This document shows, piece by piece, positions 37,018-48,650 of a stretch of DNA of 64,000 bases. Positions within the stretch are counted from its first letter, which is position 1; each line of letters starts with the position of its first letter. The notes beneath the pieces were generated by a model. That model did not search any database, was not told the DNA's origin, and saw only the letters and a list, made by a program, of their open reading frames with translations. Origin of the DNA: Peromyscus leucopus (lineage: Eukaryota; Chordata; Mammalia; Rodentia; Cricetidae); NCBI RefSeq assembly GCF_004664715.2, contig NC_051063.1, forward strand, positions 140,065,843 through 140,129,842, given 5' to 3'. Both the position numbers and the translations under genes were made by a program.

Positions 37018-37058
<41 letters not shown>
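37018..37058. repeat. (TG)n microsatellite
   Basis: About 20 TG units just upstream of MaLR duplicate B. Confidence 0.97.
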
Positions 37059-37060
<2 letters not shown>

Positions 37061-37130
37061 TATTTCTCTCCCATGGAATTTCACGGCTAGGGACTGTATT
37101 CCTGGGCTGTGGTCTCCATCCACCACATCC

Positions 37131-37372
37131 ACAGCATCCCATTTCTTGCAGTCAGTTTGTTTTACTCTGCTTGGGCTGCTGAGAGAAGAATAACAGAGTT
37201 GTTTAAACAACAAGCATTTTATTTATTTATTTTCCTTTTACACCAGAGGCTGGCAAACACAAGGTCAAGGGGCCGGTAGTCCTGGTATCTCGGTGTCTGG
37301 TTTCTTGGGTTTTATTTCCCTCCTTCTTCCTGTATCCATGGTAGAGTATGAGACCATCTCTCTCATGGCTCT
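37131..37372 (-). mobile_element. MaLR LTR fragment, duplicate B
   Basis: Same body and same left flank as duplicate A, with substitutions and small indels. The two form a dispersed direct repeat with a 969-bp offset. The intervening DNA is single copy apart from the TG tracts. Confidence 0.75.
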
Positions 37373-38227
37373 TGTTTACTGGGGATTTTGGTCCTCAAAT
37401 GGGATGGGGCTCAGGGGATGATCACTGTGGCCACTTTAGGGTAGCTGCCCAGCATCCAAGGTAGTATTTGTATGGGTCCTGACTTCCTCATTAGGTGGCA
37501 CTGAAGGGTGGTGAGGGCTCAAATCTATTTCTATTTTTTTTTTAAAAGGAGACAAAGCAATTTTAGTTCATGTGGTTTAAAAAAAACGCACCAGCTACGG
37601 GTTTTCTTACTGAGTTAGCTTTATGCATGGGAAGGAGTTCCTAACTGGTGTTCGGTTTACCATGGTTACTCTTGGTTTGTGTGTCTCTCTCTCTCTTTTA
37701 ACCTGTAATTTAGTAGAAAGCAGTGTTGGCTTTACCATTTTCAATATAATATATGATTTGAGGTCCTAATGGAAATATGTTATTGACCCAAGTTTCTGCC
37801 GGGAGACGCTAGAAGCGGCGTGGGGACAGAAGGGACATGGCAGAGCTTCACAGCGTAGACGATGGCTTCCAGGGGTGGTGGCCCCCAGCTTGCTCTCAGG
37901 AGGCAGTGTAACGCCTGCCGTTTATGGAACAGCTCTTCTCGGGCATGTGGTGATGCACACCGGCACCTTGAGGCTGCCATGATTTCTTTGTTTCCATAGT
38001 TCCTATTGTTGGTAAAGGAAGTGTTTATGACTGGGGTTGGGGTAGGGTGTCTCCTCACAAGTGAAATGTCTTATGATTTGGGGTCAGCCAACTGACAGAA
38101 CTGGCCTCCACCTCTAGGGGGATCCTAGGAGTCACCAGGCATATGTATACCTCACAGAAGTGACTGGAGTCTCATGACCATGGGGCATGAAGAAAACCCA
38201 GGCTATTTAAAAAACGTGTTTGCTTTA

Positions 38228-38228
<1 letters not shown>
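37373..38228. other. No recognisable feature
   Basis: Unique-looking DNA with a short CT-repeat near 37683-37697. Confidence 0.45.

Positions 38229-38278
<50 letters not shown>
38229..38278. repeat. (AC)n microsatellite
   Basis: About 25 perfect AC units. Confidence 0.97.
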
Positions 38279-38279
<1 letters not shown>

Positions 38280-40895
38280 AAACATGTTTGCAAATGTGCG
38301 CCTTGAAAACCTTCCCAGGGTGAGAAGAGGAGACATTGGCAGCCAAGGGAGGCACGTCTGTTTCAGGACACTGCAGGGCTTCGTTTCCAGGCTCTCCCCA
38401 GCCCCTACCCCAGCCCATGGCTGTTATCTGTCCATCTTAGGAGAAGCAGCCATATTTATTACTCATTAATCTGTGCTCACCACTTCTCATCCTTTGAGTG
38501 ATAGGAGAAACATCAACTCTGGTTTTGCATTAACTTAAAAAATCCCAAAGAAAGCCCACCAGGAGCTGTCTGGAGAAGGGAGGGGTCCCCCATAAGTCTG
38601 GCTGCGCAAGGCTTGCTCCGCTCAGTTAACGCTATTCACAGCCTCAGGTAGAAACAGCTGGAGCAGTGGAAGGAAGCATCCCGAATTTCCAGCCACAACC
38701 TTCCATGTAGAGGGAGACAGATGAGCATCCTAACTCTAGACTTCTGACTCCAGAAAGATGCTCAAGAACTCACAGCCTGGGCCTTGAAATGGTCACTTAT
38801 CCCCCTCTTTTGATTCCTTGTCATTGTGGACTGTGTCTCACTGACCTGCTACAGACGACAAATCAAAGAAATGGAAGTATTTGGGAGTGGAATGATGAGC
38901 CAGAGTGTGAGAAGGAGCAGAGAAATCATGTTCAGTGTCCTGTTTTCACAGATGAAGTTCTGGTTACCACAACATGCCTATATTTTATAAATGATCAACC
39001 TGAGTCTAAATATAAGAAATGTGCCTTATAGTGAGTAACCTTCTTTATGGCCGGGGATATTGAGCATCAGCACTCTGGGCTTTAAAAAACACATTCTACT
39101 TGACATTATGAAATGGAGAGGAGTGTCTGGTACATGTGGGGTCCTTCTCTGAGGCTGATTTCCCTGCCCGGGCCTGGAGGTGTAGGGATGTGCTTGCCAT
39201 GTTTCTGTTCACCTTGGAAGTCCATGGTGCTGGACAACCAGGTATGGAGATGATTGGGTTCCTGGAAGCCTGGAAACTTCACATACCTTTGCTATTTGAT
39301 AGGATGTGGTCCTGCATGCTGTGTGGAAGTGGCCCCTTAGCTGGTCACATGGGAGGAATGAACCATTGAAAGGATCATTTGGTGATGGAACTGGATACAG
39401 CCTCAAAGAGAGGCCAGGGACATAAGCAATGCAATTCAGGAGGCAGGTTTGTCTGATGGTTGGACAAATCTGAGACTACAAGCCAGCTGTCTGTAGGAGG
39501 GAAGCAGGAAGTAGGTTGTGTAGGGAAAGAACATAATTAGCAAGTTAGACTGTGGGCAGGGTTGGATGAAGACAGGAATCCTCAGAAGGAGGCTCCTTCA
39601 GGGGAAATGTGAGAGACCACTGTGTGGAAAGCCTGGGTTTCTTTTTATGGATCTGTGTGCCAGTCTATGCATCAAGTGGACCCCTCTGCTGATGGCCTTA
39701 TCTCATGGCCTTTCCTAACATAGTTTCCAAAGGGGTGGGGGTGGGGCTCTTGTTTCTAGTTTAGGCATTCCGCTAATAGGTGCTATGCAACCCACCAGCC
39801 ACCTGGAACAGGTCTGAAGTGGGCAATTTTGTTCCAGCTGGTTAGATGACCCTGGGGCCTCTCACCCAGCCATGCGTACAAATGAGTCAGGAAGGAGATC
39901 TCACAGGATCTTCTTTAATACATATTAATTGAACATATTAGTGGGGTCCAATGTGACGCATGCACACAGTATACATTTCTCTGATAGTTAATGAAATTCA
40001 GCATTTTTCATATATTGACAATTTCTATTCTTTGGGAAGTGACTTCGGAGTATTTATCCATTTTAAATTGACTTTTTTTTTTCTTCCACTTTTTAGAAAT
40101 GTTTGAAAAGAACTTTGCTGTGCGCTTCATATAAAGCAAAGGCATTATGTCACAAAAAGCCACGCAGCAAACTTGCTGTGTGAGGCCACCAGTCTTACTG
40201 TGGACTGGGCCTTTGCGTAAAGGAAAGAAAGGGGCCAGCCCAGTGCGGGTGGCTGGGTGATGGCGTGGTGACTGACGGGCTAGGGCAGCACTTTTGGAGG
40301 ATGTCAGATTTTCTGGACTGGAGAGGTGCTGTATGTGGAAATGATGGTGAAGCAATCTTTGGGCTTGTTCAAAAGGGCTCATTCTGTGGGCAAGATGAGC
40401 CTTAGGGAGAGAAGCAGTCGGCATCCGGTTCTTCAAAACGACAGGAGCAAGAGGCCATCTGGAAACTACATACTGATCACACAGGAGACCCTAGAGACAG
40501 TTCAGAGTGCCCCAGGGGTATCTGATCAGAGAAAACATTGGCTAGAAGCCTCTTCCAGGCTCAGAACCCAAGGCCATCAGCCGAGAGGCCAGGCGGGCAG
40601 ACGTTTGCTTCTCCTCCTTGTTCCTCCCTCTGCTCCTTCTGACCATTCTTGGGAGGCCAGCAGCGAATCCATGTAGACAGACGGGGCAGGCAGCACAGGA
40701 ACCACTTTTTTGGCCTGCTGACTTGCGGCAGGCCCCTCCACGGGTCCCGGGACACGGGGGAAGGTCCATCAGAAACTGCATTTCAGTTTTGGAGATGAGA
40801 CTATTCTGTGACAAAAGGACCCCAGCACTCTGTGCTCCTTGAGAGTAACCACAAAAGGAGGACTCCAGGAACTGACTGTATGGTGACATTTTATT
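38279..40895. other. No recognised gene
   Basis: Unique-looking DNA. Overlapping open frames of up to 142 codons occur on both strands near 40008-40890, but they have no domains and conflict with each other. The region ends at the 5' LTR of the next element. Confidence 0.4.
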
Positions 40896-41342
40896 TGTGC
40901 TGAAATGTGATTTTATTTATATGTTAATAAAGTTGCCTGGAGATCAGAGCTAAGAGCAAGCCATTTTGCAGACGTCCTGTGGTGGTGGCACACGCCCTTA
41001 ATCCCGATCACGTGGCAAGCAGAATCTCTGTGTGTTCAAGGACACAGCTAGCATGGTGACACATGCCTTTAATCTTAGTACCAACCATAGAGACCTGGAG
41101 GTCTGTATAGACAGGCAGTGATGAGGAGGTCATGTGGTTGGGTTTACAGCCAATGAGAAGGCAGAACAGAAAATAAAAAGACAGGACCCAGGAAGAAGGT
41201 CTCTCTCTCTCAAGGGAAGGACAGCAGTGAGTGGTAAGATAAGGTGGTCTTAGCTCTTGGCTACTGCTCGATCTCTGGGCTTTTAACTCTTTTTTGGCTC
41301 CGTGTTTCTTATTTAATAAGATGGTTTAGAATTACATCTACA
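40896..41342 (+). mobile_element. 5' LTR of betaretrovirus-like (mys-like) provirus
   Basis: Runs from 'tgtgctgaaatg' to 'atctaca', followed by a primer site. It carries 'ttaataaagttgcctgg' near its start, two B1-like segments (about 40976-41040 and 41046-41120), a TATA-like 'aaataaaaag' (41171) and 'ttatttaataaga' near the end. The last 212 bp match the 3' LTR piece at 42991-43198. The resemblance to mys/mysTR LTRs is from memory. Confidence 0.85.
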
Positions 41343-41344
41343 TT

Positions 41345-41360
41345 TGGCACCCACGTGGCA
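41345..41360 (+). promoter_or_regulatory. Primer-binding site, tRNA-Lys-like
   Basis: 'tggcacccacgtggca' lies two bases after the LTR end. It resembles the tRNA-Lys primer site of betaretrovirus-like elements with a few changes. Confidence 0.75.
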
Positions 41361-41660
41361 AGAATTCATTAAAAACTGTTGGTGGTTACAGGCTCAGCTC
41401 AGTCTGCTTGGCCCGGCTTGACCCTGACTCGGCCAGAGTTTACATGCCCTAGAGTTTACATGCCCTAGGCCTGGCCGGAGCTACTGGTCAGGCTGCACTC
41501 GGTCAGAGCTGCACTCGACTGTAGCTGCAGCTAAAGCTGCTTGCGGCTGAATCACCAACTCACGTGGTTGGAGCTTAAGGAAGCCGCAGCTCAGGCTCGA
41601 ATCGCTCAAGTGGGAGCACATGGCTGGATTTCAGTTTTTAGCCAAAACGCGTGGCTACGC
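41361..41660 (+). mobile_element. Untranslated leader of the mys-like provirus
   Basis: GC-rich and built from imperfect repeats of 'cagagctgcactcg'-like phrases. A perfect 16-bp tandem duplication, 'agagtttacatgccct', sits at 41435-41466. No coding capacity. It is cut from gag by the pyrimidine tract. Confidence 0.6.
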
Positions 41661-41980
41661 TTCCTTCCTTCCTTCCTTCCTTCCTTCCTTCCTTCCTTCC
41701 TTCCTTCCTTCCTTCCTTCCTTCCTTCCTCCCTTCCTCCCTTCCTCCCTCCCTCCCTCCCTCCCTCCCTCCCTCCCTCCCTCCCTCCTTCCTTCCTCCCT
41801 CCCTCCCTCCCTTCCTTCCTTCCTTCCTTTCTCCTTCCTTCTTTCCTTTCTCCTTCCTTCCTCCCTTCCTCCTTCCTTCCTTCCTTCCTCCCTCCCTCCC
41901 TCCCTCCCTCCCTCCTTCCTTCCTTCCTTCTCTCCTTCCTTCCTCCCTCCCTTCGTCCCTCCCTCCCCCCTCTCTCTCTT
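41661..41980. repeat. 320-bp homopyrimidine tract
   Basis: (TTCC)n grading into (TCCC)n and back, with a single purine (G at 41955) in 320 bases. It lies inside the retroviral leader. Long mirror-type pyrimidine tracts can form triplex (H-DNA) structures. The open frames through it on both strands (leucine/proline/serine or glycine/arginine/lysine) are artefacts of the repeat. Confidence 0.97.
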
Positions 41981-42128
41981 TGGATTCCCATCTTGGATGC
42001 TAGGTAGCTGTTTTGAAATTCCCTTGGATTTCTATTGTTCTGCGCAGACTTGGTAAGTCAATTAAGATATCAGATATTTTAAAAGGAAAAAACTACTTAA
42101 AAGAGAAAAATTTTTCCACATTAACAAA

Positions 42129-42990
42129 ATGGGTATTATCTGTACAATAGAAGAAAACTGGTCTTTGTTTGCTAGAACTTTAGTCAGTCTGAAAATGGAA
42201 CAATTATATGAGAAGATTAATGTTGATGGGATGTACATTACACCAATTATGCATATTATTACTTATCCTTATTTTACAATTTAAAAAGATAGTCAATTTA
42301 AGTGTCAAAATAAAAGCTTTAGAAAAACCTGTTAAAATGAATTATAGAGAAATTCAGACTCAGACAGAAGAATTTAAGGGTGAAATTATTTCAGGATTGG
42401 ATTATAAGGTTACAGAAAGAAAGCCTGTTTTCAAACATTCAAACTTAATTTATCTGGTAACCATACAGCAGCTACCTGGTCAAGTGAATGTACAAAATAA
42501 TTGGACTCCAATTGAAATGTTAGATTTAAGAAGGCTTAAGGAGGCAATAGTATCTTATGGCACGCATTCCCCATTTGTAAAGCAAATGTTAAACTCCTGG
42601 TCAGCTTGTAATAAGATTATTCCTCAGGACCGGAAAGAGCTGGTAAATGCTGTCCTAGAACCCAGGGCACAGCTGCAGTGGCGCATGTGGTTCAGCGATG
42701 AGGCTAAAACCATAGAAAGTCAGCAGAGGGCTAGAGGTGTGGAAATCCCCCAGGATCAGCTTCTTGGAGAAGGCCAATATGCTGAAATACAAAGACAATG
42801 TTTATATGATAACCAAACCCTAATTCTATGTTGAATGGCAGCCGTGAATGCATGGGACAGAATTGAGGAAGCGGGAAAGAAAATTGTGTCATTCACAAAA
42901 GTTATACAGGGCCCAAAAGAATCCTTCACGGATTTCTTACAAAGACTGACTTCAGCAGTAAATAGAATTGTCCTGAATTCAGAAGCTATC
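42129..42990 (+). pseudogene. Broken gag of the mys-like provirus
   Basis: Two pieces in different frames. The first, 42129-42284, starts with Met-Gly, as expected for a myristoylated matrix protein, and stops after 51 codons. The second is open from 42208 and holds capsid features: a 'YGTHSPFVKQMLNSW' segment near 42558-42602 and the major homology region 'QGPKESFTDFLQRL' at 42907-42948. A TGA at 42832-42834 interrupts the capsid. The coding region ends abruptly at 42990, where it joins LTR sequence; nucleocapsid, protease, pol and env are missing. The copy is therefore defective through a frame break, a nonsense codon and a large deletion. Confidence 0.9.
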
Positions 42991-43198
42991 CATGTGGTTG
43001 GGTTTACAGCCAATGAGAAGGCAGAACAGAAAATAAAAAGACAGGACACAGGAAGAAGGTCTCTCTCAGGGGAAGGACAGCAGTGAGTGGTAAGATAAGG
43101 TGGTCTTAGCTCTCGGCTACTGTCGATCTCTGGGCTTTTAACTCTGTATTTGGCTCTGTGTTTCTTATTTAATAAGACGGTTTAGAATTATATCTACA
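42991..43198 (+). mobile_element. Partial 3' LTR of the mys-like provirus
   Basis: Matches the last 212 bp of the 5' LTR. By eye there are about eight substitutions and two small indels (4 bp and 1 bp). The first 235 or so bases of the LTR are absent, so the deletion runs from mid-gag into U3. It ends 'tatctaca'. Confidence 0.92.
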
Positions 43199-43361
43199 TG
43201 ACTTTCCACAGGGATTATATAAAACTATCACTCAACGGATTATTGTGAAATCAAAATTACTGTTCCTCTCTGATCAAGTCCAACATTAACTTTTGTCAAA
43301 TTCAATCATATGCTTTCATTGGTTCTCAGCTTAAATCCTCCAACTGTGTATGAATTTAGGA

Positions 43362-43640
43362 ACATATCATTGTAAAGTTCATCTATGCAGAAAAAAAAAA
43401 CCCAAAAAACAAAACAAAACAAAAAAACACGTTACTAAGTTTACCTATGCAGGAAAACAAAAACAAAAAAACCCAAAAACCCCCAAACCCCCAAAAATCT
43501 CATTGCAAAGTTCATCCATGCAGGATCCTCCCACCCCAAACAAAACAAAACAAACAAAACAAAACAAAAACAACGAAAAACCACATTGCAGAGTTTATCT
43601 ATGCAGGAAAACAAAACAAAACAAAACAAAACAAAAGAGA
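43362..43640. repeat. Four-unit minisatellite with A/C-rich spacers
   Basis: A conserved core like 'cattgcaaagttcatctatg' plus 'cagg' recurs at about 43368, 43428, 43500 and 43583. Each core is followed by a variable run of AAAAC/CCAAA repeats. Periods of about 60-83 bp vary because the spacers vary. It lies 160 bp after the provirus. Confidence 0.85.
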
Positions 43641-44261
43641 CCTCAGTGAGAGACTAGGAAAGGGTCTTCCAGAGAGAAAACACTGTGAGTTAGTTAGAAA
43701 ACTAACACAATCTGTTGCAAGAGTTCCCAGATGGATCATGAACTTGTGTGTGTAGCTCAGGAATAGACAGTGTACAGAGAGCTAAGCACATAATAGCATG
43801 AAGCAGGAGCCTGACACGGAGTGCCAAGGCAAGTCATTATTAGCTGTTTAAAAAACAACCCAAGTTTGAATCTTCCATTAAAAAATTCAAATGAATGAAT
43901 GAAACTAGACTCTAGAATAAAAATTCAAGCCAGGCTTTTCCTCTTTGTTTTTAAATCACATAAGGAAAAGCAGTGATCTGAGATACAAAGGCCTAGGGTG
44001 TTGAGATAGAACTTCACTGAGGTATCTTTGTGCAAAATCCTACAATCAGGGTTAACCTGCTGAAATGAGTTTCCAGCTCATAGGGCAGACTTTGAATCTA
44101 AGCTTACTGAAATAGCAATCTGTGTGTGAAAAATGTTAGAAAATTCCTTAATGCACGCAGAAGATATTAAAAAAAACCTGAAGGCAGATGAGAAGTAAAG
44201 AGAACCAATAACCAATAGCTGGCTTTTTTCTTTTTCTTTTTGACGCAGTGTGTGTCAGTTT
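43641..44261. other. No recognisable feature
   Basis: AT-rich sequence without a named repeat or gene. Confidence 0.4.
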
Positions 44262-44610
44262 GACACAATGGAGTCGTCTGGGAAGAGGGAACTCACTGGA
44301 GAAATTGTCTCTATCAGATTGGTCAGTGAGCGTGTCTGTGGGGGCATTTCCTCGGTTTCTAATTGCTATCGGGAGGGGTCAGACCAGGTGCCAGTCTTAG
44401 GTAGGACCAGGGCATAGAAGAAAAGTAGCTAAACAAGCCTACGGAGCAAGCTAGTAAGCGATGCTTCTGCCTGGTCTCTGCTTTAGTTTTTGTTCCAGGT
44501 TCCTGCCTTGGGTCCTTGCTTTGATATCCCTCAATGATGGGCTGTGACATGGAAGTGTAGGACAAACCTGTCCCACCCTCAAGTTGCATTTGGTCAGTGT
44601 TTTATTACTG
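44262..44610 (+). mobile_element. MaLR-type LTR relic
   Basis: Phrases 'gtgtgtcagtttgacacaat', 'gagcaagctagtaagcgatg' and 'gttccaggttcctgcc' occur in the forward order of a common rodent LTR. It is strongly diverged. Confidence 0.6.
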
Positions 44611-44632
44611 TAAGATAAAATTGACTAGGAAG

Positions 44633-44730
44633 CAAGGTCTCCCCATATTACAGCCCAGGCTGGTCTGGAACCTGTGATCCTCCTATCTGAGACCTCGTGA
44701 ATGCTGCGGTTGCAGGCCAACACCTGCTTC
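44633..44730 (-). mobile_element. B1-like SINE fragment
   Basis: 'cagcccaggctggtctggaa' and 'gtgatcctcctatctgag' in reversed B1 order. Short and old. Confidence 0.6.
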
Positions 44731-45449
44731 ATCATCTGCTTTTCGATTCAAGTTATTTGCTAAGGTCATTGCATGGTCTTACATTTAATGTTCGGTATTC
44801 ATGTAAGGGAGAGATTTGGAGAGGAGACCCATTCCGTACAGCTGGGATTCTAAGAGCCACATCATTTGAACGTCGAACCAGAAAAATCTTGCTTTCTCAC
44901 CTTCAGGGGACTGCAAAAATACAGCTTGGAACTGAACTGAGGAGGTGAGAAATTGTGACAAACTAGACCCTTTGCTTGTCTGCTGTTCTCAAAGCTGCCA
45001 TCCGGGAAGTCCATCAAACTCAATTTGAGAATTTAGCTTAAGGGAATGGTGATTTCCACAAGCTCCTGCCAAGACGAAAAGCTGATTCCAACTGGAAGAT
45101 GGATCCTCATTCTCAACTGGAGTTCTAGATGAAAATAATCAGCTCATTAAAAAATAAAATCACGGAACAAAATAATACCTTGAGTGAGAGCCAGCAGGAA
45201 GGGAAACATAAGACCCCTAAAGACTTCAGATGCTGCAGTGTTCAGATAAAAAAATGTTAAATTTCAAAGTATAAAAGCCCAATCTGAAACTGAAGAACGT
45301 GAAGTTCCCTGAGCAAACCAGACACTTCAGAAAAAAAAAAAAAAAAAAAAAAGGTTGACATTTCAAACTTAATGGCAGTCTACTTCCAGTTTTGGTCAAA
45401 GTTGAGGGACAGAGACTGCCTTATACTTTCAAAAATCAAACAAAAAAAT
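44731..45449. other. Unassigned; one poly-A run
   Basis: An A run at about 45331-45352 may be a retroelement tail, but no body could be identified on its left. Confidence 0.4.
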
Positions 45450-45622
45450 GTGTGTGGGTGTTTTGCCTGCATGTAAATGAGTATAACACGTGCATGTCTG
45501 GTGTCCACAGAGACTGGAAGTTACAAATGGTTGTAACTCAGCCATCCTGTGGGTGCTGAGAACCAAACCCTAATCCTCTGGAAGAGCAAGTGGACTGCCG
45601 AAACATCTCCCCAGTCCCTTTC
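45450..45622 (-). mobile_element. B3 SINE
   Basis: Reverse-strand B3 signature: 'ggtgctgagaaccaaaccct', 'ctctggaagagcaagtg' and 'acatctccccagtcc'. Confidence 0.8.
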
Positions 45623-45674
45623 TTATACTTTTGCCTTAAGTAAGGAATCGGGTAAAACACACAAAGCAAATGCT

Positions 45675-45862
45675 GACAGGGTTTCATGGTTGGTCTGCAC
45701 TTGTGTATAGCTCCAGATGGCCTTAAGCCTGATCATCCCAGCTTCCAAGTGCTGGGCTTATAGGGAAACACCATTACACTTGGTTCATACACAGCTGGGG
45801 ATCAAACCCAGGGCTTTGTGCATGCTAGCCAAGTCCTCTACCAACTGAGTTCATCTCCAGCT
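45675..45862 (-). mobile_element. B4 SINE (ID-B1 fusion)
   Basis: Reversed B1 half ('caagtgctgggcttataggg') followed by a reversed ID half ('gctggggatcaaacccaggg' to 'accaactgagttcatctcc', 45795-45861). This order is diagnostic of B4. Confidence 0.8.
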
Positions 45863-47134
45863 TGTGAAACATCAACTTTTAGAAGCTGGACACCAGGCAG
45901 GCAAGGATCCAATCTACTTGTAAGAGTAACAAACCAAACGGGCCCTCTCTGTGTTACCTCACATCCAAGGGCATTGCTAGGATACAGCTCAGGGAGAAAG
46001 GGCTCAGGCTTAGACTTACTAAGTTGAAAAGAGGGAGCAAGAGACATGAGGGAGCCAAATGACCAGAGTATGTGGGGCAGAGCAACAGCAATAGTAATGA
46101 TAAGCCACATAAAGAGTACCGGAGGGCCACAAGGAGTCCTGTGGAGCTTTGTCTAGGAATTGATCGGTGTTCACTTACAACTATCCAACTCCTGGAGACA
46201 GACAGTAACCTATTTCCTAGGGTTCAACAAAACCGGACTAATTTGGTTCTATAACAAAGAGTAAAATTGCTACTGCCAAAGTTCTGATGAAGTGGCCATA
46301 AGGAGATTGGCAGGAAGAAGTATATGTGAACCTATGGCATGCACCAGGGGAGCACAGAAAAGTGGCCTTCTAAACCCAGTAAAATCTGGAAGGCTGTGCG
46401 ACACCTAGGCTGCAGAAAGGAATGAGTATGTCTTCGCACGTGGTGCCAGTGATGCTGCAATAGTAAGTGCTGGGAGAACATGAGGGGGCGGCGTGGGGAG
46501 GGTTAATGATGCGTGGAGACTGTCTGGTCCAGAGGTGAAGTCTTTCAGGTGATGAGAACTATCCTCTCATGGTAGAACTGTCAGAATAGGTGTCAGCCCA
46601 TCAGGAGACTCTCTGAGGGACGTAGTCAGCTCCAGACTCTTCTGTGGCCCCATCTTCACTGCTTGATGACCTTCCTGGGCGGGAGGGTGTGTGTGCTAGT
46701 CTGAAGGATACTCTGAACCCTCCCCAACAAAGCCTAAAATCAAGCCTTGGAAGGATCAGATTCTGACTAACTTGCGAATCAGAATGAAACCACAAAGGAT
46801 TTAAAGAAAGATAAAATGGACAACCAACAATTAACTTTTCTTTTTGGTAACTGGCATCCAACCGAAAAGCACCAGGCAAGCGAATAGCAGGAACATATGG
46901 ACCACAACCAATATAAGAATCTTTGAGTATGAACATAAAAGAGCATACAGATGCAGCAAACAAAGACATTAAAATAGCATGAATACATTGTATACGAATA
47001 CATGCTAAATATTCAAGCAGGTAGATGAAAGCATAAACATACAGAGAAAAGGGCGAGGTTTAAGAAAGACATGAAATTTAAAAGTAACTTTTTGGATTAG
47101 ATTAAGAAGATTATATAACTCAATTGGAGCGTAT
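45863..47134. other. No recognised gene
   Basis: AT-rich towards the right. A 122-codon minus-strand frame at 46601-46969 has no domain. Possibly old L1-derived DNA, but I could not confirm this. Confidence 0.35.
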
Positions 47135-47632
47135 TGTAGGTGGAGGGAGATGCCACCCAACTCCTAAATAATCACATAGAGATTTCTTATTATTGCTTAT
47201 GAATGCCCAGTCCTAGCTTGGCTTATTCCTAGCCAGTTTTTCTTAAGTTTTCCTGTCTATCTTTTGCCTCTGGGCTTTTACCTTTTTCTATGTCTGTATA
47301 ACTTTTCTTTTTTTCTTACTCTATGTCTGGCTGTGTAGCTGGGAGGCTGGCCCTCAGCATCCTCCTCTCCTCCTTTTCTCATTCCCTCTTTTCCATTCTT
47401 CCTCCTGTTTATTCTCTCTGCGTGCCAGCCCCACCTCTCCTTTCTCCTGCCTAGTGAGTGGTCATTCAGCTTTTTATTAGACCAATCAGGTGTTTTAGGC
47501 AGGCAGAGGAACACAGTTTCACAGAGTTAAACAAATGCAACATAAAAGAATGCAACACATCTTTGTATCATTAAAGTAAATGGTCCACAGTGTAAACAAA
47601 TGTAACACATTTTAAGCTAATATCCCACAACA
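47135..47632 (-). mobile_element. Solo ERVK-type LTR
   Basis: On the minus strand it runs from 'tgttgtgggatattagc' to 'cctaca'. It contains 'gattggtctaataaaaagc' and a 'gaataaaca' poly(A)-like site. The family is frequent in muroid rodents. Flanking hexamers 'gcgtat' and 'gtgcat' agree at four of six positions. No internal retroviral genes are attached. Confidence 0.8.
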
Positions 47633-48125
47633 GTGCATGGCACTAGAAACCTGTTCAAAATGAACAGTATACAAAGTAACAAGGCACTCCCACTCTAATG
47701 ATGAGGGAACTAAGGACACACAGAACAACACCAGCCAATCTAGAATACACTTAGCTGGACTCTCAGAAAGAGGGCAAACTATGAAAAAATATTTTAAATT
47801 GCTTAACAAAATTAGTAATATTGCTAAGCATATATGTTAAAATTAAAGATGAGAGTAGTATCATAAAGGGTTTCTAGGAGAGGCCATATGCATTCAGTTG
47901 TGAGGCTATGGCATGGCAGGTGATGTGGTATGTAAAGATAGTTAGTGATAAGTTAAAGGGGGTGTTGTGAAGCATGCAGCAACTAAAAGAAATAAGCCAA
48001 GAGGTAAAGTTAAGAAGCCAGAAGTAGATACAAAAGTGCAAGAAAATGGGGAAGAAAGATAAGAAAGAAATGCAAGAGAGAATAATGGAAGACACACTGT
48101 AAGATGATAGAATTGCATCTAGAAT

Positions 48126-48182
48126 ATTAATAATATATAATAATTAATAATATATACTATATAATAATATATAATAATAATG
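48126..48182. repeat. AT-rich simple repeat
   Basis: Almost pure A/T made of 'ataata' and 'atatat' words, abutting an L1 fragment on its right. Confidence 0.85.
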
Positions 48183-48650
48183 ACCATCCTTAAACATAAG
48201 AAAATAAAGCTATAAAAGAAAAGACAATTCATAATCCATCAAAGTAAAACAAGATTTATTCTAAAGCTGACACTGTCAAGAAAATGAAAAGTAGGCACTA
48301 GACTAAGAGAAAATATATGTAGGACCCGTATCTAATAAAGTTACTTGTGTCTGGACTGTATAAGGGATACCATTCAATGAGCCAAACAACCAGACCGCAG
48401 AATGGACAAAATTTTGGATACACATTTCACCAAAGAGAGCTGCAAAGCTGGGCAACAAGTGAATGAAAAGAAACCATCACCAGCACCATTGCATATTCAT
48501 TAGAATGGGTTAATTACAAAAGGCTGATGCAGCATGTTGGAGAGGGTATATGGTAATTAGGACCCTCATACATTTTGTATACATTTTACATACATGGAAA
48601 TGTAAAATTGGATATACAGTTTAGAGAAATTCATCTAATAGAAATAAAAA

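Noticed and set aside
38789..39031. 80-codon frame resembling a lectin-like fragment
   Set aside because: The resemblance rested on a few Trp/Cys positions. No splice structure or confident motif was found.
41541..42056. Long Leu/Pro/Ser-rich proteins across the pyrimidine tract
   Set aside because: They are translations of a (TTCC)n/(TCCC)n repeat and are open in several frames for that reason.
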